A DNA stretch of 43,171 bases. Source: an uncultured Flavobacteriales bacterium (GTDB taxonomy: Bacteria > Bacteroidota > Bacteroidia > Flavobacteriales_D > Crocinitomicaceae). A model generated the notes under the pieces. The model ran no database searches. It worked only from the letters and a program-made list of their open reading frames with translations, and was not told where the DNA came from. The DNA is taken from contig CAJQPA010000044.1 in the NCBI GenBank assembly GCA_905480145.1, positions 1 through 43,171 of the forward strand, in the 5' to 3' direction. The translations under genes were made by a program, and so were the position numbers. Below are positions 19,001 to 28,500 of this stretch, in pieces (position 1 is the first letter of the stretch; each line of letters begins with the position of its first letter).

Positions 19001-19526
19001 ACTTTCTCTTATAGGAGTCTTACTGGGGCTATTAATCTCCAGACAGAACTTTGTTGTTATGATGACTATGATTGGTATCATATCTCTTGCCGGAGTTGTT
19101 GTAAATAATGCTATTGTGTTAATTGACTATACCAATTTAATTCGCAAAAGAAAACGAGAAGAACTTGGGCTCACAGAAACACAATTACTTCCATATTCGG
19201 ATATAGTCAATTCAGCTGTTGAGGGAGGTAAAACTAGATTACGCCCAGTACTACTTACAGCAATCACTACAGTTTTAGGACTAATTCCATTGGCTGTTGG
19301 TTTTAATATTGATTTCTTCAGTTTTTTCACAACCTATGATGCCAAAATATATATTGGTGGGGACAACAACGTCTTTTTTGCTCCAATGTCATGGGCGATC
19401 ATTTATGGATTAACATTCGCAACTTTCTTAACATTGGTCATTATTCCATCGCTCTATTTGTTAATGCACAAACTAAAAGTTTGGCTATACAAATTATTCA
19501 ATGCAGAAATTAAGAGTAATCTTTAG
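16059..19526 (+). CDS. RND efflux permease (HAE-type, AcrB family)
   Basis: The proton-driven inner-membrane pump of the operon has 1155 residues, longer than AcrB (about 1050). TM1 lies near 18-37; TM2-6 near 338-492; LVDNGIVIVENIY (404-416) is the TM4 proton-relay region, with D406 kept but N407 in place of the second Asp of AcrB. Two extra hydrophobic stretches lie between TM6 and TM7 (about 512-550), and an insertion precedes the last helix (FFTTYDAKIYIGGDNN). TM10 carries GVVVNNAIVLIDY. Such features recur in RND pumps of Bacteroidota, so I do not infer a new class. Substrates are unknown. The operon closes with a strong terminator 17 bp after the stop. Confidence 0.93.
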   Translation: MSKSKGFGLSTLAVNNRKTVFLIAAIIFFGGLFSYQSMPKENFPEIQIPEIYVGIAKPGSSPKYLSEKIAKTIEKELGGIKLVDEINSDAVHGYVTIRIKFDFAMPVSEGLLKVKDAVDNARAKSDFPQLPVEPNIFAMDPSKMPIMNINLRGSNASTLKNVAEELEDRIENLPEISEVDIRGVQEQEMTIEVDPIKAQSVNVTINDIQNAVNSEHQTIPGGELLEDGIRKTIRIEGEFRDAQELSELIVKQDEFLPVKLNDVAKVYFGNGDTTSYAREFGEPVVMLDIKKQGGKNLLDASDKITDIIAESKIDGTIPSDIITSRTNDQSNNTREMVSNLVNSILLGIILVVGVLLFFLGLRNALFVGIAIPLSMMMSFLILQTMGVTLNVMVLFSLVLALGMLVDNGIVIVENIYRHMDEGESAKNAVIHGVGEVAMPIIASTATTLAAFLPLALWPGIMGEFMKYLPITLMIVLGSSLFVALVINPVMAVVYMKVEQSAISAPKRTLIHSGVLFALGLILVLLGFLGMGNLMIAIAFIILLNKYVLSPGTKKFQNGFLPRLENKYEGFLSYALQGKRPLKFFLGTVGLLFFTIVLMNVIPPKVDFFPVNQPNYVNVFISHPIGTDITVTNETTLKVEEKIKDLLAEYIENDEKANVPADKRIIQSVIAQVGEGASDPSQGVAMGNTPNKARITINFVQSQHRGDIVTTDILKKIQSNLKDQFTADIEVTAVKNEEGPPTGAPISMDVTGQGDYKELIAEAQKIKSFLASKKVKGVDKLKLNVEVNRPEIPIKVDRDQIRKLNSSTSQVGQAIRKALLGQDISTYTKDDESYDIVVKFNKKNRESLDALLDQRLIFRNNKGVLLNIPIRSVIETPKEESSYTSVVRKNQIPLVKITSNLTEGENAAQVVDTLKAIMVKYENAGSIKSGVEYKFSGQNEEQAKEMAFLSKALLIAVFLILLIIVAQFNSYSMPAVIMLTVLLSLIGVLLGLLISRQNFVVMMTMIGIISLAGVVVNNAIVLIDYTNLIRKRKREELGLTETQLLPYSDIVNSAVEGGKTRLRPVLLTAITTVLGLIPLAVGFNIDFFSFFTTYDAKIYIGGDNNVFFAPMSWAIIYGLTFATFLTLVIIPSLYLLMHKLKVWLYKLFNAEIKSNL

Positions 19527-19542
19527 TATTTAACGTTTTTAA

Positions 19543-19577
19543 AAATAAGCGAATCTGCCGGATTCGCTTATTTTTTT
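19543..19577 (+). terminator. Intrinsic terminator of the efflux operon
   Basis: A perfect 13-bp stem (AAATAAGCGAATC with GATTCGCTTATTT) around a TGCCG loop leads into seven T on the plus strand, 17 bp after the RND stop codon. Confidence 0.9.
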
Positions 19578-19939
19578 GCCCAATTATTAATATTACTAAT
19601 ATCTTCTAAGAGTCACGGTAGCACTAAAATTTTTGGTCGGCTATTTATTATGATTTGTCGAATATATGATTTTTTTTTGTGTTTTAGGAATCCAATAATA
19701 AAACTCAATAAAATCTATGAATGAGTTATTTACTCCTACAAATGGTTTAAATGTTTCTGTAAAACATCAAACGAACGATGTTATGCACGCATAGGTGTCT
19801 TGAAGCAGCTAAAAATCTCAATTTTTATGTTTCTTCAATCGCTAATGACTCCTTATCTTTGAAGTGTAAAGAAAAATTTAGTTTTGATTTATTTAAAGCT
19901 AAATATCTTTTTCAGTGAATAGTGGTTAGGTTAGGTTAT
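19578..19939. other. Spacer between efflux operon and metH; no recognised gene
   Basis: I see no recognisable protein here. Two tiny plus-strand frames exist (ATG 19717 to TAG 19794, 25 residues; ATG 19778 to TGA 19921, 47 residues); they overlap in different frames, have no similarity I know and no convincing promoter, and could be decayed coding sequence. TATCTTTG at 19854-19861 is a perfect -7 box. GGTTA occurs three times in tandem at 19924-19938, just before the orphan terminator. Confidence 0.5.
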
Positions 19940-19976
19940 GATAGAGCAGCTCTCCCGAGTTGCTCTATCTTTTTTT
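19866..19976 (+). ncRNA. Candidate small RNA ending at an orphan terminator
   Basis: A transcript of about 110 nt is predicted from the perfect -7 box at 19854-19861 to the terminator at 19940-19976. No open frame of note lies inside, and no known RNA family was recognised. The inference rests on a strong terminator that points the wrong way to serve metH and comes 360 bp after the efflux operon has already been terminated. Confidence 0.3.
19940..19976 (+). terminator. Orphan plus-strand intrinsic terminator
   Basis: A 13-bp stem (GATAGAGCAGCTC with GAGTTGCTCTATC, one G-U pair) around a TCCC loop is followed by seven T on the plus strand. On the minus strand no T run follows the stem, so it is not a typical terminator for metH, which ends at 19981. 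Confidence 0.85.
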
Positions 19977-19980
19977 ACAC

Positions 19981-22656
19981 CTATTGAATATTAGGAGAAA
20001 GCCATCTCGACATTACATCACGTTCTTCCCCTTTTCTATCCGCTAAGTCATTCACTTGATCCTGACCTATTTTCCCTAAACCAAAATACTTTGCCTTTGA
20101 GTGGCCAAAATACCATCCCGAAACACTTGCCGCTGGCAACATTGCCAAACTATCTGTAAGGCTAACTCCTGTCAATTTTGATGCATTCAACAATTCAAAC
20201 AATCCAATCTTTTCGGTATGATCAGGACAAGCAGGATAACCGGGTGCCGGTCGAATACCTTTGTATGACTCTTTGATTAATTCAGAGTTGTCAAGAACTT
20301 CATCTTTCGCATAGCCCCAATAATTTTTTCTTACTTGTTCATGCATATATTCTGCAAAGGCCTCCGCAAATCGATCCGCCAATGCTTTTAACATAATTGA
20401 ATTGTAATCATCATGGTCTTTCTCATAATCAGAAATTCTTTCCTCAATACCTAAACCTGAGGTAACTACAAAAGCACCCAAGTAATCAATAACTCCATTT
20501 TCTTTTGGAGCAATAAAATCTGAAAGAGCTATGTTTGGCAACCCTTTGGCTTTCTTACCTTGCTGCCTCAAGCTTCTCTGTGTAAGAAGTAATTTATTTT
20601 TATTCCCAGGATCATAGATTTCGATGTCATCTCCAATTGAATTAGCAGGAAATAATCCTATCACTCCTTTATGATTCAGCCAGTTTTCAGAGTCTATTAA
20701 ACCTAACATTTTTGTTGCATCAGCAAATAGATTTGTTGCTTCTTCACCAACCACTTCATCAGAAAGAATAGCTGGATATTTTCCATGTAATTCCCAAGTT
20801 CTGAAAAAAGGTGTCCAATCGATGTATGGAAGCAATTCCTTTGAAGTTACGGAAACCTCTGTCAAACCCATTTTACTCGGTTTAACAATATCATGACGCT
20901 TCCAATCAATCTCAAATTTATTCGCTCTTGCATCGGCAATAGATAACACCTTCTTTTTACCCCTGCTATTTTGATGATGTAAGCGAACCTTTGAATATTC
21001 TTCTTTCAATGCATTGACAAAGCCTTCTTTCTTTTTCCCCAATAAACTTTCCACTACCGTTACGGAACGTGAAGCATCTAGGACGTGCACCGCTTGATCT
21101 AAAGTAAAATGTTCATCAATTTTTACAGCTGTATGAACTCTGGAGGTTGTGGCTCCACCAATCATTAATGGAATAGCCAATTTAGCTCTTTCCATTTCTT
21201 TTGCCATCGTTACCATCTCATCGAGGGAAGGCGTAATTAATCCGCTTAAACCAATAATATCGACATTTTGCTTTTGGGCTTCTTCAATAATTTTCTCAAA
21301 AGGAACCATCACACCAAGGTCAATGATTTCATAGTTATTACAGCTCAATACAACTCCAACAATATTCTTTCCGATATCATGCACATCTCCTTTTACTGTA
21401 GCCATCAAAATTTTACCAGCAAATTCTTGTTTTCCGCCTTTTTCTTCTTCAATAAATGGTAACAAATATGCTACAGCTTTTTTCATTACTCGGGCAGACT
21501 TAACAACTTGGGGCAAGAACATTTTTCCGCTTCCAAATAAATCTCCAACCACGTTCATTCCGTCCATTAAAGGGCCTTCAATCACTTCGATAGGTCGATC
21601 ATATGACAAGCGACATTCTTCTGTATCTTCAACTATATAGTCTGTAATTCCTTTCACTAGAGCATAAGACAATCTTTCTTTCACCGAATTCTCTCTCCAA
21701 CTCAAATCTACCACTCGTTTTTTTCCAGGACCACTTTTTACAGTTTCCGCAAATTCTAACAAACGATCCGTAGCATCATCACGCCGATTTAAAAGCACAT
21801 CCTCTACCCTTTCTAGTAATTTTGGTTCTACATCATCATAAATTTCAAGAAGTGATGGGTTAACAATCCCCATGTTCATTCCATTCTTAATTGCATGATA
21901 CAAAAATGCAGCGTGCATTGCCTCACGAACAGTATTGTTTCCTCTAAAAGAAAATGACACATTTGATACACCTCCGCTAACATGAGCGCCAGGTAGGTTT
22001 TCTCTTATCCATTTTGTAGCATTAAAAAAATCTAAAGCATTGTTGTTATGTTCTTCCATTCCCGTTGCAACCGGAAAAATATTTGGATCAAAAATGATGT
22101 CTTCACAAGCAAATCCTACCTTATCCACTAACACTCTATATGACCGTTCGCAAATCTCAATCCTTCTTTGATAATTATCGGCTTGTCCATCTTCATCAAA
22201 GGCCATCACAATTACAGCAGCTCCATATCGTTTTATTTTCTTCGCTTGCGCTATAAAATTCTCTTCTCCTTCTTTTAACGAAATCGAATTGACAACACTT
22301 TTACCTTGGACACATTGTAATCCTGCTTCAATAATTTCCCACTTAGAAGAATCTATCATCACTGGGACTCTTGCGATATCAGGTTCTGCTGCAATTAGAT
22401 TTAAGAATCGAACCATGGCCTCTTTCCCATCAATCATTCCTTCATCCATGTTAATATCAATGATCTGGGCACCTCCTTCCACTTGCTCTCTTGCAACGCT
22501 TAATGCCTCATCAAACAATTCTTCCTTAATTAATCGGAGAAATTTACGAGATCCTGTAACATTAGTTCTTTCACCAATATTCACAAAATTGCTTTCCTCA
22601 GAAACGATGAGAGGTTCTAGCCCAGATAACTTCAATGTGTGTTTTGACTTACTCAT
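19981..22656 (-). CDS. metH: Cobalamin-dependent methionine synthase, large subunit (folate, B12 and activation domains)
   Basis: This 891-residue protein is the C-terminal three quarters of MetH. It has the methyltetrahydrofolate-binding barrel (about 20-290, [14 protein letters not shown] and [10 protein letters not shown]). The cobalamin cap comes next. The B12 domain has the DxHxxG motif [13 protein letters not shown] with H426 as the cobalt ligand and [11 protein letters not shown]. The SAM-dependent reactivation domain (about 560-891) has [14 protein letters not shown] and [12 protein letters not shown] (802-813). The homocysteine domain is a separate protein encoded just upstream; the two genes overlap by 4 bp (ATGA), so the subunits should be made in step. 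Split MetH is familiar in flavobacteria. Both genes lie behind the SAM-I riboswitch, so they should be reduced when SAM is plentiful. Confidence 0.95.
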   Translation of the reverse strand: MSKSKHTLKLSGLEPLIVSEESNFVNIGERTNVTGSRKFLRLIKEELFDEALSVAREQVEGGAQIIDINMDEGMIDGKEAMVRFLNLIAAEPDIARVPVMIDSSKWEIIEAGLQCVQGKSVVNSISLKEGEENFIAQAKKIKRYGAAVIVMAFDEDGQADNYQRRIEICERSYRVLVDKVGFACEDIIFDPNIFPVATGMEEHNNNALDFFNATKWIRENLPGAHVSGGVSNVSFSFRGNNTVREAMHAAFLYHAIKNGMNMGIVNPSLLEIYDDVEPKLLERVEDVLLNRRDDATDRLLEFAETVKSGPGKKRVVDLSWRENSVKERLSYALVKGITDYIVEDTEECRLSYDRPIEVIEGPLMDGMNVVGDLFGSGKMFLPQVVKSARVMKKAVAYLLPFIEEEKGGKQEFAGKILMATVKGDVHDIGKNIVGVVLSCNNYEIIDLGVMVPFEKIIEEAQKQNVDIIGLSGLITPSLDEMVTMAKEMERAKLAIPLMIGGATTSRVHTAVKIDEHFTLDQAVHVLDASRSVTVVESLLGKKKEGFVNALKEEYSKVRLHHQNSRGKKKVLSIADARANKFEIDWKRHDIVKPSKMGLTEVSVTSKELLPYIDWTPFFRTWELHGKYPAILSDEVVGEEATNLFADATKMLGLIDSENWLNHKGVIGLFPANSIGDDIEIYDPGNKNKLLLTQRSLRQQGKKAKGLPNIALSDFIAPKENGVIDYLGAFVVTSGLGIEERISDYEKDHDDYNSIMLKALADRFAEAFAEYMHEQVRKNYWGYAKDEVLDNSELIKESYKGIRPAPGYPACPDHTEKIGLFELLNASKLTGVSLTDSLAMLPAASVSGWYFGHSKAKYFGLGKIGQDQVNDLADRKGEERDVMSRWLSPNIQ

Positions 22657-23648
22657 TTTACTATTTCTCTTGGTGAATAACTCATAGATAACTCAGCAAT
22701 TGCTTTTATGTGCTCTGGAGTTGTTCCACAGCATCCTCCAATTATATTTACTAATCCTTCCTCTAAAAAATCTTTAATTTGCTCTGCCATTAGCTCTGGT
22801 GTCTCATCGTACTCGCCAAATTCATTTGGTAATCCAGCATTCGGATGTGCACTAACTCCAAAGTTCGAATTTCGATTAAGTACTTGCAAATATGGCCGCA
22901 TCATAGAAGCACCTAATGCACAGTTTAATCCAACAGAAAGTAAATCCATATGAGATACTGAAATCAAAAATGCATCCGTTGTTTGACCTGTTAAAGTTCT
23001 ACCACTTTGATCTGTTATGGTGCCAGAAACCATGATTGGCAGTTTTACATTTCTTTCGTCAAACACCTCATCAATAGCATACAAAGCCGCTTTAGCATTC
23101 AATGTATCAAAGACAGTTTCAACTAAAAGAAGATCAACCCCTCCATCCATCAATGCTTCGGTTTGCTGTCTATATGCAGCTTTCAACTCTTCAAAAGTGA
23201 CTCCTCTAAATCCTGGATCATTAACATCGGGAGAAATCGAAGCCGTCCTATTTGTCGGTCCAATTGATCCTGCAACAAAACGCGGTTTATTTGGTTCATT
23301 GGCTGAAAACTCATCTGCAACTTCTCTAGCAATTTTTGCACTGTGATAGTTAATATCGTATACAGCATGCTCCAAATTGTAATCTGCCTGGGCTATTGTT
23401 GTTCCAGAAAAAGTATTTGTTTCTGCTATATCGGCTCCCGCTGCAAAGTATTCAGAATGAATTTCTCGAATAATTTCAGGGCGTGTTAATGAAAGTAAAT
23501 CATTATTGCCCTTTAAGGGTTGTTGATGATTTTCAAACCAACCTTTACGAAAATCTTCCTCTTCTAATTTATAACGCTGAATCATGGTACCCATGGCCCC
23601 GTCAAGCAATAAAATTCTATCTTTTAATATGGATTTTATGTCCCTCAT
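22653..23648 (-). CDS. metH: Methionine synthase, homocysteine-binding subunit
   Basis: The 331-residue protein is the homocysteine S-methyltransferase barrel that forms the N-terminal module in E. coli MetH. It opens with [20 protein letters not shown]. The zinc cysteines are in [13 protein letters not shown] and in the pair of [11 protein letters not shown] near the C-terminus, all three present. It passes homocysteine to the cobalamin subunit encoded downstream. The ATG at 23648 is followed by [20 protein letters not shown], a normal start for this domain. It is preceded by a 46-nt stretch after the riboswitch aptamer. The first gene of a two-gene operon, it has a stop that overlaps the start of the next. 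Confidence 0.94.
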   Translation of the reverse strand: MRDIKSILKDRILLLDGAMGTMIQRYKLEEEDFRKGWFENHQQPLKGNNDLLSLTRPEIIREIHSEYFAAGADIAETNTFSGTTIAQADYNLEHAVYDINYHSAKIAREVADEFSANEPNKPRFVAGSIGPTNRTASISPDVNDPGFRGVTFEELKAAYRQQTEALMDGGVDLLLVETVFDTLNAKAALYAIDEVFDERNVKLPIMVSGTITDQSGRTLTGQTTDAFLISVSHMDLLSVGLNCALGASMMRPYLQVLNRNSNFGVSAHPNAGLPNEFGEYDETPELMAEQIKDFLEEGLVNIIGGCCGTTPEHIKAIAELSMSYSPREIVK

Positions 23649-23694
23649 TTTTTCGTTTTTGTAGACTATTGAAGCTTGAGGAACAAAGCTTAAA

Positions 23695-23800
23695 ACTTAT
23701 CTAAATTGATTAAAATCAATTGGAATTGGCACCTTTTTCTTTTGAATGAATAGGTTGCCAAGGTTTCAAAGGGCCTATCCCTCCACCTTTCTTCATAAGT
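23695..23800 (-). ncRNA. SAM-I riboswitch (S-box) of the metH operon
   Basis: The minus strand carries the S-box core in order: ACTTAT (P1, 5' side, from 23800), GAAGAAAGGTGGAGGGA, GGCCC, TTTGAAACC, TTGGCAACC, and AAAGGTGCCAATTCC, then a perfect hairpin AATTGATT-TT-AATCAATT as P4, then ATAAGT (23695-23700), which closes P1. It binds S-adenosylmethionine and should lower expression of metH. The expression platform is unclear: between the aptamer and the ATG at 23648 there is an AAGCTT...AAGCTT hairpin but no U-rich terminator tract. A perfect -7 box lies 10 nt upstream of P1. Confidence 0.93.
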
Positions 23801-23810
23801 CAATACAAGA

Positions 23811-23818
23811 CAAAAATA
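23811..23818 (-). promoter_or_regulatory. -7 promoter box of the metH riboswitch leader (TATTTTTG)
   Basis: The minus strand reads TATTTTTG, an exact TAnnTTTG match ending 10 nt before the P1 strand of the SAM-I riboswitch, exactly where a leader promoter is needed. Confidence 0.55.
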
Positions 23819-23873
23819 ATGTGAATTATGTTGCATTCAAAGGAAAACACACGATGAATTTAAAAAACTGTTG

Positions 23874-23881
23874 TATTTTTG
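23874..23881 (+). promoter_or_regulatory. -7 promoter box of the CotH gene (TATTTTTG)
   Basis: An exact TAnnTTTG match ends 7 nt before the ATG at 23889, leaving room for a leader of only about 3 nt. Confidence 0.45.
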
Positions 23882-23888
23882 ATTACTA

Positions 23889-25496
23889 ATGAAATTGACC
23901 CTACTTCTTTTCTTACTGTTGAGCTTTTCAAATAATGCGCAGACTTTTACAGATTCAAATCTGCCAATAGTTGCCATTACGACTAACGGTCAAACAATAG
24001 CAGATGACCCCAGGATTGTATGCCACATGGGAATTATTGATAATGGCTTTGGCAATAGAAACTACCTGACCGATGCATACAATAATTATGATGGAAGAAT
24101 AGAAATTGAAATTCGGGGATCAACATCTCAACAATATCCAAAGAAAGGTTATGGCCTTGAAACGCAAGACTCTCTGGGCAACAATTTACAAGTTGCTATC
24201 CTGGGTATGCCACCTGAAAATGACTGGATACTATACGGTCCTTACCCAGATAAAACAATGATTCGAAATGCGTTCACTTTTGATTTAGCCAGGAAAATGG
24301 GCCGATATGCTTCTGACTATGCTTATTGTGAATTAATCATTAACGGAGAATACAGAGGAGTTTACATGATGCTAGAGCGTATCAAGCGTGACCTTAACAG
24401 GGTCAATATTGACAATATCCACACACCCAACTTATGGAATGACACTCTTACCGGAGGATATATTGTTAAAGTTGATAAATTGACCGGAGAAGTAGGTTAT
24501 TCATGGACTTCAAACTATAACAATGAGGTAGTATTTCAGTTTCACGACCCAGAGTACGATGAAATTAATAGTCTCCAGGCTAGCTATATGGAGAACTTTA
24601 TCAATGATTTTGAAACAGCAATCAATGGAACTCAATTTAATGATCCAAATTTAGGGTATTCAAAGTACATTGATCAAGAATCTTTTTATGATTTTTTCAT
24701 TTTTCAAGAATTAGGGAGGACTGTTGACGGTTATAGATCAAGCTCATTTTTACACAAAGATAAAGATGGTTTTTCTTGGAATTCAAGGTTAGTTGCTGGG
24801 CCAATGTGGGATTTCAATCTTTCTTATGGAAATGCAGATTATTGTAATGCAGAATTAACCACAGGTTGGCAGTATAATTTTGATGATGTCTGTGATTTCT
24901 CCACCTCCATCCCTTTTTGGTGGAAAAAGCTTTTACAATCTCCGAACTATTCAAATGGATTGAGATGTCGCTGGGATGAACTTAGAAATGGACCTTTAAA
25001 AACGTCAAGGGTAAATCAATTTATTGATTCCATGGCCAATTATCTCGAAGAAGGACGAATTAGAAATTTCGAGAAATGGCCCATTATAGGTCAGTATGTG
25101 AACTGGAATGGTTTTGTGGGGCAGACTTACGACCAAGACTTAAATTTTCTCAAAACTTATATTGAAAATCGTTCTATCTGGATAGATAATAACCTTGGTG
25201 GATCTTGCTCTCTTTCGGTTGAAGAACCAATTTTCATTTCTGAAACACACAGAATTTGGCCTAATCCTATAGAGGACGATCTCAATTTAGGCCTCACTTT
25301 ATTTAAAAACTCTAGCATTGATTTCAAAATTATAGATTTATCAGGCAAAGAAGTTTTCAAAAAACATTTGGGCTATCAATCTTCAGGAACACATGCATTT
25401 GAAATCAAAAATATAAATTTAGATTCTGGTGTATATATCTACCTTATAATCTCCGATGATTTAAAATTGCATTCGGGAAGAGTCGTTGTGAAATAA
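23889..25496 (+). CDS. Secreted CotH-kinase family protein with T9SS type-A sorting domain
   Basis: The 535-residue precursor has a signal peptide (MKLTLLLFLLLSFSNNAQ), a CotH domain over about residues 25-420, and a C-terminal type-A T9SS sorting domain (about 455-535: RIWPNPIEDDLNL, then IIDLSGKEVFKK, ending SGRVVVK). CotH proteins share an atypical protein-kinase fold; spore-coat CotH of Bacillus phosphorylates a partner protein. The family's IRGSTSQQYPKKGYGLE, GEYRGVYMMLERIKRD and GPMWDFNLSYGN motifs are clear, the last with the likely metal-binding Asp. The sorting tail predicts passage through the outer membrane and attachment to the cell surface or release. The neighbouring convergent gene also encodes a T9SS client and is a possible, untested, partner or substrate. 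Confidence 0.9.
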   Translation: MKLTLLLFLLLSFSNNAQTFTDSNLPIVAITTNGQTIADDPRIVCHMGIIDNGFGNRNYLTDAYNNYDGRIEIEIRGSTSQQYPKKGYGLETQDSLGNNLQVAILGMPPENDWILYGPYPDKTMIRNAFTFDLARKMGRYASDYAYCELIINGEYRGVYMMLERIKRDLNRVNIDNIHTPNLWNDTLTGGYIVKVDKLTGEVGYSWTSNYNNEVVFQFHDPEYDEINSLQASYMENFINDFETAINGTQFNDPNLGYSKYIDQESFYDFFIFQELGRTVDGYRSSSFLHKDKDGFSWNSRLVAGPMWDFNLSYGNADYCNAELTTGWQYNFDDVCDFSTSIPFWWKKLLQSPNYSNGLRCRWDELRNGPLKTSRVNQFIDSMANYLEEGRIRNFEKWPIIGQYVNWNGFVGQTYDQDLNFLKTYIENRSIWIDNNLGGSCSLSVEEPIFISETHRIWPNPIEDDLNLGLTLFKNSSIDFKIIDLSGKEVFKKHLGYQSSGTHAFEIKNINLDSGVYIYLIISDDLKLHSGRVVVK

Positions 25497-25502
25497 TTCT
25501 GT

Positions 25503-28500
25503 TTATTTCAATAAAGCAACGTGACCTACAAACTGTTTTCTTTCCGCTGAGTTTTTTATTTTGGCAAAAACTTTCCATGTATAAGCGCCGTCTTGCACAT
25601 TATCATTTCTTTTTAATGAATAACTTCCATCCCAACCTACACTCATATCATGTGATTCAAATACCAATTGTCCCCATCTGTTAAAGATGAATAACGTATA
25701 TTCCATTTCATCAAAACCTGTCAAAACGGGATTGAACATTTCATTTACGCCGTTCCCATCAGGAGTGAATGCATTCGGAACATAAATTGCATAATCCTGT
25801 TCTACTACAATTAATCGCTGAAATACATCGGTACAGCCAAATTCAGAAATAATATTCAGAGTGATCGAATAAGTTCCCGCTTGATCACTTGGAAAAGTAT
25901 GTTCAGGTTCAAACTCATAACTATCAGCACTAAAATCCGAGAACTCCCATTGATTCGATACAGCATCAACACTTAAATTATTAAACGTTGTTGTTGAAGC
26001 TGATGTTGACAACGAAGCACTCGATAAAGTAAAGTAAGCCCTAGGACTGGGATTCACAACTATTTGAACCGAAGAAGAATCTTTACAACCATTAAGGTCA
26101 GTTCCAACCAATGTATAGGATGCCGTAGTTTCCGGATAAAAATAAACACCGTCTAGAACCCCACCAGACCAAACATAAGAATCAGCGCCTTCTCCAAAAA
26201 GTATTGCCCCTTGCCCTTCGCAAATCTCCATTGAACTTGCGGAAACAACTGGCAAAGGAAACACTTCTACGATCAAGGTATCACGATCAATACAGCCCGT
26301 GATTAAGCTATCAGTCACGATATAGGTCATAGTTCCAACTCCTGGGCTAAACATAACATCGTTAACAACAGAATTGTTCCAAAATAAATTGGCCGTTCCT
26401 GTTGCGTGAAGAGAAATTTGTTCTCCATCACACATAGTCTGATCGGCTCCTGCATTTACTATTGGATTTGAATTGACTATCACTAAAACGGTGTCCGAAT
26501 TAGAACACATATTTAAATCTGTACCAGTCACAATATATTGTTCTATTCCTATAGCGGGAATAAAAGCTACATTATCAATCACTCCACCTGACCAAATGTA
26601 TGAATCAGCACCTAAACCACTTAAAGTAACAGACGTTCCTTGACAAACTTCTTGATCCAATCCAGCGACTACAACTGGTAATCCATTAACTATTACATCT
26701 ACTTGGTCTGTATTCTCACAACCATTATCATCGACACCAATTACGGTATAAGTTGTTGTTCCAACGTTAGGAATAAATGAAATATTATTTGTTATTCCAT
26801 TATTCCAGGTATAAGTTGATGCTCCAGAACCAACAAGTATAGTATTTGAAAACTCACAGTTCTGAATATCACCACCACCAGAAACAATTGGCAAAGCATT
26901 TACAATAACTTGAACCATATCTGAGGCAACACAGCCGTTAGCATCTGTTCCTACTACCGTATAATTAACTGTACCTACCCCTTGCATAAACGGGACATTG
27001 TTAAAAATTCCATTACTCCAGGCATAAGTTTGTGCGCCAGCACCAGCTAAGGTGACAGTAGCACCTTCACAAACTTCCAAATCTGTTCCTGCCACTACAA
27101 TGGGCAACGCATAAACAGTGATAGTTATCTGATCCGTATTCTCGCAACCATTAATATCTGTACCTGTAACCATGTAATTAGTAATCCCAAATGGAGGAAC
27201 AAATGAGAGTCCATCAAGCACACCATTATCCCAAACATAAGTATTACCTCCTGATCCATTAAGGGTAGCCGATTGACCATTGCAAACATCTTGATCCAAA
27301 GCAGTCGCAACGATTAAAGGCAATGGGTTTACAGTAATTGACAATACATCAGTATCAACACAGCCGTTCCCATCCATTCCTGTTACCGTGTAGATTATTG
27401 TGCCTATAGTAGGCATAAATGCGACATTATTACTTACTCCATTATCCCAAGAATAAGTCAAAGCACCTGATCCCGAAACAACAACTGATGGACCTTCGCA
27501 TAAAACTTGATCAGAACCAGCGTTCACGACAGGTAGTGGATTTACAAAAACATCAACAATATCAGTATCAATACAACCGTTGGCATCAGTTCCTGTAACT
27601 GTGTATGTTAAATTCCCAACCCCAGGAAAAAATGGAATACCATTAATGATTCCATTATCCCAAACATAACTTAAACCGCCCGAAGCTGATAATGTAACAG
27701 AGGTTCCTTCACAAACCACCTGATCCAATCCTGCATCAATAATAGGCTGCGCATAAACGGTAACAGTAACCTGATCAGTGTCCACGCATCCATTTATGTC
27801 AGTTCCGATAACATTGTAGTTCACAATCCCCAGAGAAGGAATAAAAGGTACATTATCGGCGACACCATTGTCCCAAACATAAGAAGTTGCACCAGCCCCA
27901 GTTAAAGTAACCATCGGACCTTCACACAAAACTTGATCTAGTCCTGCATTAACAATTGGTGCACTAAATACTGAAACAACCACTGTATCAGTTGCAACGA
28001 AACAACCTGATGAATCCGTAACTTGCGCAGAATAGACACCTGGTCCTACAATGATTGAATTAGAAATTTCTCCTGTACTCCAGAGAATAGAGTAAGGTCC
28101 TGACCCGCCTGAAATAGTAGAATTAAGTACGACATTATTAACCCCAGGACAAACCGTTGTGTCATTCGACAATGAAACAACAACTGGAGCGATGAAATTA
28201 ACTCGTATCGTATCACAAACAGGAGTAACATTGCAGCCAGCAGCATCCATACCACAAACTAAATAATCAACAAATGCCGGAGCTGAGTTAGGTGCAGTGA
28301 TATACGTCGTATCACACCCTGAAGTACATGAAAGAACACCATCATAATCTCCTACATTACCTGGAGCTATACTTGTCCAATTCACAGATGGCTCATTATA
28401 GTATTGAGCATAAATAAACCCTTGACAGCTGGCATTCAATGTAATATCTGGACCAATGATAGGTTGAGAAAATGAAGTAATGGTAAATGAGTTTTGATTG

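Noticed and set aside
19924-19938. Three GGTTA repeats as a telomere-like or phage attachment site
   Set aside because: Only 15 bp, no flanking integrase or tRNA gene and no second copy seen; kept only as a detail of the candidate small RNA.
22653-22656. metH split read as a frameshift or pseudogene
   Set aside because: The two frames meet in a clean ATGA stop-start overlap, both parts have complete domains and conserved residues, and split MetH is normal in related bacteria.
25490-25509. GAAATAA...TTATTTC hairpin between the CotH and repeat-protein genes
   Set aside because: Short, all A-T but one pair, and without a clear T tract; too weak to call a bidirectional terminator.
26049-27959. 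CRISPR-like or satellite periodicity
   Set aside because: The ~210-bp periodicity is in frame, diverged between units and encodes repeated protein modules with conserved cysteines.
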